Positions 1 through 5,817 of a DNA stretch of 5,820 nucleotides are shown here, in pieces. Within the stretch, counting starts at the first letter, position 1. Each line of letters begins with the position of its first letter. Source of the stretch: a bacterium (GTDB taxonomy: Bacteria > Bipolaricaulota > Bipolaricaulia > UBA7950 > UBA9294). The translations under genes were made by a program, and so were the position numbers. The notes under the pieces are model-generated. The model searched no databases and had not been told where the DNA came from. It saw nothing but the letters and a program-made list of their open reading frames with translations. The DNA is taken from the NCBI GenBank assembly GCA_030671645.1, contig DAOVHV010000076.1, positions 1-5,820 on the forward strand. The letters run 5' to 3'.

Positions 1-257
1 TACCAGGTCCCGGGAAACCCGGTCCCGGCGGTGATTTGTGCGCTATAGACACACACGTTCTGACCGTAGGCCGGGTCCGGAGGTGGAGCGGGGGTCATGA
101 TGAACTCCAAGGTCGTCGTGACGTCGGCGCCGAACGCGCACAAGCTGAACAGGAATCCCAGGGCAACGACCAAGCCAGCGACAAGGGTCGCCCGCATGTT
201 GGCGTTGAACCCTAGCCAGCATGGACTATCGCTCACGGATGGTGCGTTGTGCTTCAT
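1..257 (-). CDS. Secreted Ig-like-repeat protein, N-terminal part (runs off the window)
   Basis: This is an open frame of 85 complete codons with no stop; the two remaining bases read TA, so the next codon is Tyr or a stop. The start at 257 is supported by a good ribosome binding site (AGGAG, bases 264-268, 6 bases before ATG). Met21 (ATG at 195-197) would give a more usual signal peptide length but has only a weak site. A hydrophobic segment spans residues 23-41, with likely signal peptidase I cleavage after the A-F-G at 41-43. The mature start (TTTL at 47-50, proline-rich PAPPPDP at 56-62, YGQNV at 64-68, then SAQIT and GFPGTW) resembles the opening of bacterial Ig-like repeat domains (pattern TTTL..SP.PS.YGQ.V..TA.V....G.P.GTV). 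It lies 74 bases downstream of another exported-protein gene on the same strand, so co-transcription is possible. The Ig-like call is inferred from pattern; export is more certain. Confidence 0.7.
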   Translation of the reverse strand, partial: MKHNAPSVSDSPCWLGFNANMRATLVAGLVVALGFLFSLCAFGADVTTTLEFIMTPAPPPDPAYGQNVCVYSAQITAGTGFPGTW

Positions 258-331
258 GGCCCTCTCCTTTCCCGCGGTGGTATCCGTTCCATGTTTGGCC
301 AGACTTGCCTGATGTACATGTACTGCGCTCA

Positions 332-1630
332 TTAGAACGTCACCCCCACATTAAGGCTTGCCTGACGTAAGCCCGTTCGCCCAAACAGGACAGAAAATGT
401 AATGCGGACCGGCGTGAACGTCATGCCGAAGTTGGTCGAGACAGAAGACAATCGGAGGGTGTCCGCTTGTTGAGAGATCCCGACGTTTATCCCGCCCGAG
501 AATGTCCCTTGTGAGGCGCTAACTCCGAGGGAGATGCTGGTGGCTTCCAGGTCGGATGCGAATGTTGCCGCTGTGGTGAATTTCCCTGTCATCGAGCCGA
601 ACGGAATGTCGATGTTACAGCGAACGTTTGCCGATTGGAATCTGAACTTGTTGGATAAACTCACGCTGGCACTTACGTTGTCACACCAAGAGAAGCTGAA
701 GGAGTAGCCACCGATCAAGATCGGGAATAGCGAAAAGGACCCCGATAATTCCAAGTCCCCCCATTTCGAGAAACTTCCGCCTCCGCTCAGCCTGAGTATG
801 TCAGCGCTACAGGGATCAACTTTCAGGCTAAACCAGAAAGGAATCCCGCAGTATTCCAGGCCAGTCACTGTGATAGTTTCGTTCCACAATAGAAAGTCAC
901 ACATCGTGGATTCGGGATCGACACGTCCTGGGGCAGAGTATCCTTTGACCGGACTTGAGCCACCGTCCGCGCTGATATTGGTCACGCTGCGAACAGTTAC
1001 TCCGGGGTAGGGTTCGAAAGTCATCGTGAAAATGTCCCCGACATGGAATGATTGGCTTTGCACAGGATAGTGGAGCGGAACGAAATCCGCATATGGATTG
1101 GGAAACGTGACGTCTTCGATCATCAGCAGGTTATTGAACGAGAACCCGGGGAATTCACCAGAAGTTTCAAACCTTGTCTTGACGTACATGAGATCGCCGG
1201 GTGGAATCACCACCCAGTTTGGGAAGTGACTGACATCAGTAACGGTTTCGAACGGCACCGCATTCCAGATCTCGAGCTTCATATCGAATAGGCCGAGATC
1301 GATGAATCCATCAATAATTACACGCTCAAGGCCCGCGATGTTGATAGCGGAATTGAGATGGAACTTGGCATCCCAAATCGTCGCCGTGAAGTCAAGCTCG
1401 GATTCAATGCCGAATTTCAGCAGAGTCATCTCTGCAGGCGTGTCGACTTGAATTACGCCGATCAACGACGCAGGCACGGGCATCACAATGGTTGCCAGGC
1501 TGTACTGTCCCGAAACATCCAGCAGCTCGCCGTACGCCTTTCGCCCCGCAGAAGTCAATATCATCAAGAACGAGACAGATACAATGAGCGGGAATACCCA
1601 ATGGTGCCTTCGATCGCCAACCCTCCGCAT
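332..1630 (-). CDS. Exported beta-rich protein of unknown function, possible outer-membrane protein
   Basis: The 432-codon frame starts at an ATG with a near-perfect ribosome binding site (AAGGAGG at 1636-1642, 5 bases away) and ends with TAA. Residues 1-34 form a signal peptide: an Arg/His-rich n-region, a hydrophobic core at about 12-26 (VFPLIVSVSFLMILT) and likely cleavage after A-Y-G (32-34). The mature protein has no recognised domain. Its C-terminal half (from about residue 280) is almost entirely short alternating polar/hydrophobic strands rich in Ser, Gly, Phe and Thr. It ends in LNVGVTF, a terminal Phe with hydrophobic residues at alternate positions, as in the beta-signal of outer-membrane barrels. 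Five cysteines lie in the second half (first in STMC, last in VRCNI), so disulphides are possible if the protein is periplasmic or surface-exposed. A surface-exposed beta-sandwich protein is an alternative. Function unknown. Confidence 0.85.
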   Translation of the reverse strand: MRRVGDRRHHWVFPLIVSVSFLMILTSAGRKAYGELLDVSGQYSLATIVMPVPASLIGVIQVDTPAEMTLLKFGIESELDFTATIWDAKFHLNSAINIAGLERVIIDGFIDLGLFDMKLEIWNAVPFETVTDVSHFPNWVVIPPGDLMYVKTRFETSGEFPGFSFNNLLMIEDVTFPNPYADFVPLHYPVQSQSFHVGDIFTMTFEPYPGVTVRSVTNISADGGSSPVKGYSAPGRVDPESTMCDFLLWNETITVTGLEYCGIPFWFSLKVDPCSADILRLSGGGSFSKWGDLELSGSFSLFPILIGGYSFSFSWCDNVSASVSLSNKFRFQSANVRCNIDIPFGSMTGKFTTAATFASDLEATSISLGVSASQGTFSGGINVGISQQADTLRLSSVSTNFGMTFTPVRITFSVLFGRTGLRQASLNVGVTF

Positions 1631-1642
1631 TGCTGCCTCCTT

Positions 1643-1997
1643 GCCGCGCGCAATCTACAATCTCAAAACTGAGCAAGAGGCATATCTTGGCGAAAGACCT
1701 ATGTCATACCCTGAAGCTCCTCGATGACGCGAACAGTGGCTATGCGCCATGTAGCATTCACATCAAGAAGGGGATAAGACACATCTCCGTGATCCTGCCA
1801 GATCGCACATGATGAGTTGATGCCCCTCCTGCCAGTTACTAGTGTTCTTCAATACCTCCATTTGCACCGAGATCCCGATACCAAATTCGAACACAGATAA
1901 GGAGAGAAAACGGGTGGACAAGCGCGCAGAAACCTTGCTGAAAGAACACGTTGCTCATGTGCCCACATCCTCCTAACCGTTGGCGGCTCTGCGACCA
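1643..1997. other. Intergenic stretch without a supported gene
   Basis: I see no convincing coding frame here. Short frames on either strand have no good ribosome binding site, no protein-like composition and no recognisable family. The minus-strand promoter for the 432-residue protein gene should lie here, since that gene's binding site is at 1636-1642, but I could not find a clear pair of -35 and -10 boxes. The 9-mer GATGAGTTG at 1811-1819 recurs as an arm of the hairpin upstream of recQ (3403-3411), and CCTGCCAG occurs at both 1794-1801 and 1828-1835. Both are too short to mean much alone. Confidence 0.5.
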
Positions 1998-2127
1998 CGA
2001 ACTCATTTGAGTTCGGGAACCCTTCGGGTTCCTTGGGCGAATCCTGTGGGATCGCCTCTCCCACGCTTGTCGCGTGGAGGCCAGTAGCTTTGCGTCACAT
2101 GTTGTCCATGTGTTGCCTTTGAGCAAC
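1998..2127. repeat. Array of six adjacent stem-loops
   Basis: Six short inverted repeats follow each other almost without gaps. (1) 1998-2015, CGAACTCA-TT-TGAGTTCG. (2) 2016-2032, GGAACCC-TTC-GGGTTCC. (3) 2036-2056, GGCG and ATCC pair with GGAT and CGCC around a TGTG loop, with one bulged A at 2040. (4) 2061-2077, CCACGC-TTGTC-GCGTGG. (5) 2096-2112, CACATG-TTGTC-CATGTG. (6) 2112-2127, GTTGC-CTTTGA-GCAAC, sharing its first base with the previous stem. A further 5-bp hairpin lies at 2182-2196 (ATCCG-CATAA-CGGAT). Both flanking genes are on the minus strand, so as RNA the array would lie in the 3' region of the 208-residue protein gene. No T-run follows any stem, so these are not ordinary intrinsic terminators. 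The array could be a structured RNA or a cluster of REP-like palindromes; the sequence does not decide which strand matters. Confidence 0.6.
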
Positions 2128-2260
2128 GGAAGGTAACAGTATAGACTTAAAACCTTGTGTAAGTCCAATCCGGAGGAGAAGATCCGCATAACGGATATAG
2201 CAAGCGGCCGGCAATCAGCTTATCTGCAAACTCCTTCTCTTAACTTGTGGTCCAGAACCA

Positions 2261-2887
2261 CTAGGGAATGAAACCAACCGTCGTGGTCAGACGTCCGGAT
2301 ACGATCCAGCCCCCGCCCAACGAGAACAGCGGAGACTGATTGATGCCGCTGATTTGTTGAAGTGCAACCGCCACCGATTGCCCGAACAATCCACCCTCGG
2401 CAAGAAGCAGTGTTCCATTCACGGTGAATGTCGGCAGAAAGTTGAATGCGAATGAGAGGCTTCCGGATCGTGCATACAAGATCCAGCGAAATGGAAGGCT
2501 TTCGATGGACCATCGTCCTAACGGCTCCAGCAAAGCTCGATAGCGGACGCCGGCATGAATCGTACTCAATAGACCCAAGCGAGGAACGAGTTGAAATGTC
2601 AAATCCCCGATGAGATTCGTCTGATCTGCCACCGATCGCATCAGTCCGATGCTCGCATACGGGCTGACGTTCTCTAGCCCCAGTCCAATGCCGGCACGCA
2701 TCCCCCACACTGACTCAAGATCTGCTTCGATATAGGCGCCGATCGATGCCAGTAATTGAACCTGGCCCTGGACGCGAAGCGGCATCAGATCGAGATCTAC
2801 CCGGAACCCGACTTCGGTCAGCTCAAACGCACCGCAACAAAAAGCAATCAGCAAGACCAATCCAACACCGGCGATTACCTTTCTCAT
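2261..2887 (-). CDS. Small exported beta-rich protein, possible outer-membrane barrel
   Basis: The protein has 208 residues if started at the ATG at 2885-2887. That start is chosen because GAGGGAG lies 5 bases upstream and the protein then opens with a classic signal peptide (MRKV, then the hydrophobic run IAGVGLVLLIAFCCGA). Starts at 2908 (ATG) or 2911 (GTG) would add seven or eight residues and have a binding site only about 2 bases away. Cleavage is likely near C-C-G-A (about residues 17-20). The Cys pair follows Phe, which does not fit a lipobox well, so a lipoprotein is unlikely. The mature part of about 188 residues is a string of short strands with many Gly, Leu and Ser residues and ends in SGRLTTTVGFIP, with Phe close to the C-terminus. 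Size and pattern fit a small 8-stranded outer-membrane barrel, but no family is recognised. It ends in TAG, overlapping a weak 5-bp hairpin (GTGGT/ACCAC) that lacks a T-run. Confidence 0.8.
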   Translation of the reverse strand: MRKVIAGVGLVLLIAFCCGAFELTEVGFRVDLDLMPLRVQGQVQLLASIGAYIEADLESVWGMRAGIGLGLENVSPYASIGLMRSVADQTNLIGDLTFQLVPRLGLLSTIHAGVRYRALLEPLGRWSIESLPFRWILYARSGSLSFAFNFLPTFTVNGTLLLAEGGLFGQSVAVALQQISGINQSPLFSLGGGWIVSGRLTTTVGFIP

Positions 2888-2890
2888 ATG

Positions 2891-2897
2891 CACTCCC
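2891..2897 (-). promoter_or_regulatory. Ribosome binding site that decides the start of the 208-residue protein
   Basis: The minus-strand sequence GGGAGTG, preceded by GA, sits 3 bases before the ATG at 2885-2887; its purine-rich core GAGGGAG is 5 bases from that ATG. It favours this start over two in-frame upstream starts. The same heptamer GGGAGTG recurs 20 bases upstream as one arm of a perfect palindrome. Confidence 0.55.
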
Positions 2898-2909
2898 TCA
2901 TTGCTCATC

Positions 2910-2927
2910 ACACTCCCATGGGAGTGT
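2910..2927. promoter_or_regulatory. 18-bp perfect palindrome upstream of the exported-protein gene
   Basis: ACACTCCCATGGGAGTGT is its own reverse complement, and two further pairs (2907/2930 and 2908/2929) match beyond a single mismatch. It lies 23 bases upstream of the chosen start. It could be an operator for a dimeric regulator, or a 5' leader hairpin (7-bp stem, CATG loop). In the minus-strand RNA its first arm CACTCCC can pair either with the second arm or with the identical GGGAGTG of the ribosome binding site. Its function is inferred from position only. Confidence 0.45.
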
Positions 2928-2989
2928 CATCCCAAATCCCAGGCAACTAATGAGAAGGACTACTGAAGCTGCAGTGCTAGGCGAGCAAT

Positions 2990-3240
2990 CTATCCCGTTC
3001 GCTCCAGACTGATCCGATACTCGCTGGGATGCCCAGGCTCAATGTACAGCGGCGCGGTGTCGAACCCAACCGCCCACCACGTGAACGTTCCTATAAGCGG
3101 ATCGAATCGATAGAGTGCACCTCCGTCTCCACGATCGCAGAGCCACACACTACCCTCGACCACAATCGGACGACGGCATCGTCTTTCACGGCAACGAAGT
3201 ACATGCCGGCTTCGCCCAGCAACTCGAGCCTGCAAGAGCT
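2990..3240 (-). pseudogene. Decayed C-terminal fragment of a beta-propeller-like protein
   Basis: On the minus strand, one frame from about 3160 to 2990 reads VVEGSVWLCDRGDGGALYRF, then DPLIGTFTWWAVGFD, and ends in a TAG. This resembles blades of NHL/Vgb-type propellers (VWF.D.G.GALYR.DP.TGTFT). Upstream of about 3165 the protein-like sequence continues in a different frame (LELLGEAGMYFVAVKDDAVV), so a frameshift in the DAVV region is likely. Further upstream, stops interrupt both frames (TAG at 3242-3244 in the first). No ribosome binding site or start codon is convincing. The best reading is the 3' remnant of a gene lost by deletion and frameshift, facing the same way as the exported-protein genes. 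A sequencing error in a short intact gene cannot be excluded. The family call rests on pattern only. Confidence 0.4.
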
Positions 3241-3244
3241 GCTA

Positions 3245-3446
3245 TGTGATATGTATTACAAAACCCAGCCGATGAGCAAAAGGTATCAGACGCTTGGCGC
3301 GCGTCTTCGAATCTTTGAATAGCAGCAATAATGCGGTGCCGACATTGCCTTGATGCCCAGAAGGACCCTCGGTAAGGACTCTCTCGACCAACTCATCCAG
3401 CAGATGAGTTGCCGATCGAATACCATGCATCAATTGCCTGGGCAAC
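3245..3446. other. Region upstream of recQ, no supported gene
   Basis: A minus-strand open frame crosses this stretch (about 3242-3487) but overlaps the recQ start and has no clear ribosome binding site or known family, so I do not call it. The recQ promoter should lie here. AATAAT at 3327-3332 could be a -10 box, but the matching -35 (TTCGAA, 3305-3310) is poor. The notable element is the 9-bp hairpin at 3389-3411. Confidence 0.4.
3389..3411. repeat. 9-bp perfect stem-loop upstream of recQ
   Basis: CAACTCATC and GATGAGTTG are perfect reverse complements around a CAGCA loop. The structure ends 35 bases before the recQ ATG and is not followed by a T-run. It shares the AACTC/GAGTT core with hairpins at 1998-2015 and 5786-5802. 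The bases after it (GATCG, then CCATGCATC at 3424-3432) loosely resemble the tail after the hairpin at 5786-5802 (AATCG, then CCTGCATCC). It may be a diverged copy of the downstream repeat, a leader structure or an operator. Confidence 0.45.
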
Positions 3447-5633
3447 ATGGGGGGATGTTTCGTGCAGCAAGTTGAGGAGATTCTCAAGCAGTACTGGGGT
3501 TATGACGACTTCCTTCCTCTACAACGCGAGGCCATCCAATGCGGCGTCAGCGGTCGCGACTCACTTGTCGTCCTGCCCACCGGCGGTGGCAAATCCCTCT
3601 GCTTTCAGGTTCCCGCCGTTCGCCTACCGGGGTTGGCCATCGTGGTCAGTCCACTCATTTCGCTGATGAAGGATCAAGTTGACGCCCTCACCGAGTGCGG
3701 CGTCGCCGCTGCCTGCATCAACAGCAGCCAGACCCATGACGAGCAAGACGACATCATCGCCTCCATTCGCCGGGATGAACTGAAGATCCTCTACGTTTCA
3801 CCCGAGCGGTTGATGATGACCGGATTCGCCGATTTCTTGAATCAGCACACCATTTCCATGATCGCAGTTGATGAAGCCCATTGTGTCAGCATGTGGGGTC
3901 ACGATTTCCGCCCCGAGTACCGTCGGCTGGGCAGTCTCAAGAATACGTTTCCAGAAACTGCCATCCACGCCTACACCGCCACTGCCACCCAGCATGTGCG
4001 CGACGACATCGCGGAGCAGCTTCATCTGGCCGGACCAGAGATCCTCATCGGCTCGTTCGATCGTCCCAACTTGATCTACTCGGTTGAGCGCCGCACCGAT
4101 GTGCTGCAACAGGTATCTGATGTACTCGATCGCAACAAGGAAGAATCTTCGATTGTCTATTGTATCCGTCGCGCCGATGTCGACGATCTGACCGAACGAC
4201 TGCAAAAGGCTGGATACAGCGCGGCTGCTTATCACGCCGGCCTGACCGACGATGCGCGCAAGCAAGCTCAGAATGCCTTCATCAAGGAAGACGTCGACAT
4301 CATCGTAGCCACGGTAGCGTTTGGGATGGGTATCAACAAACCCAACGTGCGCGCTGTCATTCACGCCGGAATGCCCAAGTCGCTTGAGCACTATCAGCAA
4401 GAATCCGGCCGTGCCGGTCGTGACGGCCTCGATGCCGAATGCGTCCTGCTGTACGGCGGCAACGATTATGGAACGTGGAAGTACATTATCGAGCAATCTG
4501 AGTCTGAGGAAGCCAAGCGCATCGCCTTGGTCAAGCTGGGTGACATGTCGGCCTATGCGTCCGGCGTCACTTGTCGGCATCAAGCCCTCGTATCCTACTT
4601 CGGCCAGGAGTTGGGTGTCGACAACTGCAAGGCATGCGACGTTTGCTTCGGCGACTTGGAGCTGGCGGAAAATGCGCTGGTATCAGCCCAAAAGATCCTG
4701 TCCTGTGTGTTCCGGCTCGATCAGCGTTACGGCGCCGACTACACAGCCAGTGTGCTGGTCGGATCGAAGGAACGGCGGCTGCTGGACGCCAACCACGATC
4801 AGCTTTCGACGTATGGTTTGCTATCCGATCACACCAAGAAACTGGCGAGAGATTGGATCGAGCAGTTGGTGGGGCAGGGCTATCTGGAGAAGCGGGGAGA
4901 GTACAACGTTCTCTCCATCACCGAACGGGGATGGAAAGCCATTCGTGGCGACGAGACGCCACGCCTGCTCAAGCCGACCGAAAAACCTCGCAAACGGGTT
5001 GCTCCGGATTCTTGGGAAGGCGTCGATCGCGGCTTGTTCGATACGCTACGTGTCCTGCGGCGCAAGATCGCAGGAACCCGAAGGGTTCCCGCCTACATCG
5101 TGTTTGGGGATGCCAGTCTGCGTGACATGGCACGGCGCCGGCCGTCTAGTGTGGAAGGCTTGCTCGAAGTCACCGGCGTCGGCCAAGCTAAGGCCCGTCA
5201 ATATGGCAAAGAATTCGTGGCAACTATTTCCGAGTACTGCCGCAGCCATGACCTAGAGCAGGAAATTGACCCAAGCGTTAGGCCCGCTCCCAAACCAGCG
5301 CGTGTGAGCAAGCGCAGGAGAGTCCGTTCCACACTGAATCTCACCAAGCAGCTCGCTTTCGGACGATTCAGCAAGGGCGAATCGATAGTAGCTGTGTCCG
5401 ACGCCATCGAGAAGAAGCCGGAGATTGCCTTGAAGTATCTGCTTGACTACATCGCACAGAAGAAGCTGACCTCCCCCGAACCCTGGGTAGACGCCGCCAC
5501 CTTCGCCCGCATCTCAGAAGCTGCCAAGAAGAAGGGAACCGCCCGGGTAATAACGATCCTGAAAGAACTCAACGGCACCGCCGACTATGACCAGGTTAAG
5601 ATCTCACTGGCGTGCATCGAAAATGCCAACTGA
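3447..5633 (+). CDS. recQ: ATP-dependent DNA helicase RecQ with C-terminal helix-turn-helix domain
   Basis: A 728-residue superfamily 2, 3'-5' DNA helicase that unwinds forked and recombination DNA during repair in the cytoplasm. Visible in order: motif 0 around FLPLQ (22-26); Walker A TGGGKS (45-50); DEAH (142-145) followed by the aromatic-rich loop CVSMWGHDFRPEY (E. coli has Q where M149 stands); TATAT (177-181); VATVAFGMGINKPNVR (287-302); QQESGRAGRDG (317-327); zinc cysteines C376, C394, C397 and C400; winged-helix RQC domain (about 405-505); HRDC domain (about 527-600, Y550 kept). Residues about 628-726 form an extra domain resembling HTH_40, after a basic linker (KPARVSKRRRVR), which explains why it is longer than E. 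coli RecQ (about 609). All catalytic motifs are intact. The ATG at 3447 has no clear ribosome binding site; an in-frame GTG at 3462 follows a G-rich GGGGGGA by 6 bases and could be the true start (723 residues). It is a single gene facing away from the exported-protein genes. Confidence 0.97.
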   Translation: MGGCFVQQVEEILKQYWGYDDFLPLQREAIQCGVSGRDSLVVLPTGGGKSLCFQVPAVRLPGLAIVVSPLISLMKDQVDALTECGVAAACINSSQTHDEQDDIIASIRRDELKILYVSPERLMMTGFADFLNQHTISMIAVDEAHCVSMWGHDFRPEYRRLGSLKNTFPETAIHAYTATATQHVRDDIAEQLHLAGPEILIGSFDRPNLIYSVERRTDVLQQVSDVLDRNKEESSIVYCIRRADVDDLTERLQKAGYSAAAYHAGLTDDARKQAQNAFIKEDVDIIVATVAFGMGINKPNVRAVIHAGMPKSLEHYQQESGRAGRDGLDAECVLLYGGNDYGTWKYIIEQSESEEAKRIALVKLGDMSAYASGVTCRHQALVSYFGQELGVDNCKACDVCFGDLELAENALVSAQKILSCVFRLDQRYGADYTASVLVGSKERRLLDANHDQLSTYGLLSDHTKKLARDWIEQLVGQGYLEKRGEYNVLSITERGWKAIRGDETPRLLKPTEKPRKRVAPDSWEGVDRGLFDTLRVLRRKIAGTRRVPAYIVFGDASLRDMARRRPSSVEGLLEVTGVGQAKARQYGKEFVATISEYCRSHDLEQEIDPSVRPAPKPARVSKRRRVRSTLNLTKQLAFGRFSKGESIVAVSDAIEKKPEIALKYLLDYIAQKKLTSPEPWVDAATFARISEAAKKKGTARVITILKELNGTADYDQVKISLACIENAN
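5053..5100 (+). repeat. Hairpin repeat copy inside the recQ HRDC coding sequence
   Basis: Within recQ, GGAACCC-GAA-GGGTTCC (5073-5089) is a 7-bp stem with a 3-base loop, followed by CGCCTACATCG (5090-5100), close to the CGCCTGCATCC tail of the repeats downstream of the gene. An overlapping stem, TCCTGCG (5053-5059) with CGCAGGA (5069-5075), lies just before it, mimicking the paired-hairpin layout. The 20 bases at 5072-5091 are an exact reverse complement of 2014-2033. The hairpin encodes G543 to P548 (GTRRVP) in a variable HRDC loop. Compared from memory with E. coli RecQ (ADESNVPPY), the loop has the same length, so this is not an added insertion. Confidence 0.55.
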
Positions 5634-5654
5634 TCGGTCTCCCAATCCGACCCA

Positions 5655-5711
5655 GAGAACGGACCGTCAGGACCGTTCTCCAAGGAACCCTGTGGGTTCC
5701 CGCCTGCATCC
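5655..5711 (+). repeat. Two-hairpin repeat unit 1, downstream of recQ
   Basis: Stem A pairs GAGAACGG (5655-5662) with CCGTTCTC (5673-5680) around a 10-base loop. Stem B is GGAACCC-TGT-GGGTTCC (5684-5700). The tail CGCCTGCATCC occupies 5701-5711. It starts 21 bases after the recQ stop. Stem A could help end transcription, but no T-run follows it, so a canonical intrinsic terminator is not supported. The unit repeats at 5753-5817. Confidence 0.65.
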
Positions 5712-5752
5712 GGAATCAAGGCTAACATCCTGATCTATCCTGCTCGGCAACG

Positions 5753-5817
5753 TGGGAACGAATTGGCTGAGCTTCCGTTCCCATCCCAACTCGAAGAGTT
5801 GGCAATCGCCTGCATCC
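5753..5817 (+). repeat. Two-hairpin repeat unit 2, at the window edge
   Basis: Stem A pairs TGGGAACG (5753-5760) with CGTTCCCA (5776-5783) around a 15-base loop. Stem B is CCAACTC-GAA-GAGTTGG (5786-5802). After CAAT comes the tail CGCCTGCATCC (5807-5817), identical in all 11 bases to unit 1. The tails start 106 bases apart. Arms differ from unit 1 only by matched pair changes. The window ends three bases later, so more units may follow. Confidence 0.65.

Noticed and set aside
314..323. Perfect 10-bp palindrome GTACATGTAC just after the stop of the 432-residue protein gene
   Set aside because: Short and simple in composition; no second copy nearby and no T-run, so neither operator nor terminator can be argued.
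1990..2077. Possible tRNA-like fold in the hairpin array
   Set aside because: There is no 7-bp acceptor stem, no T-loop consensus and no plausible anticodon arm; the stems are arranged in series, not as a cloverleaf.
1839..2189. Minus-strand open frame of 116 codons across the hairpin array
   Set aside because: Its composition is not protein-like, it has no known family, and it runs through a series of perfect palindromes. Chance openness is more likely.
2247..2261. Hairpin GTGGT-CCAGA-ACCAC at the end of the 208-residue protein gene
   Set aside because: Only 5 bp, it touches the stop codon and is not followed by T residues on the minus strand.
3242..3487. Minus-strand open frame of 81 codons upstream of and overlapping the recQ start
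   Set aside because: It overlaps the recQ N-terminus, lacks a clear ribosome binding site and matches no family I know; its stop directly abuts the decayed fragment, so at best it is part of the same ruined region.
3798..4583. Minus-strand open frame of 261 codons antisense to recQ
   Set aside because: It lies wholly within recQ, whose motifs are intact across this span; it is an antisense shadow.
4321..5256. Plus-strand open frame of 311 codons overlapping recQ in another frame
   Set aside because: Its residues show no domain and the recQ frame carries all helicase, zinc and HRDC motifs here.
5655..5700. Tandem hairpins after recQ as an intrinsic terminator
   Set aside because: Stems are strong but no run of T follows either of them; the repeat interpretation explains more.
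5684..5817. CRISPR-like array after recQ
   Set aside because: The repeated part is an 11-base tail plus stems of changing sequence; there are no fixed-length identical repeats with unique spacers.
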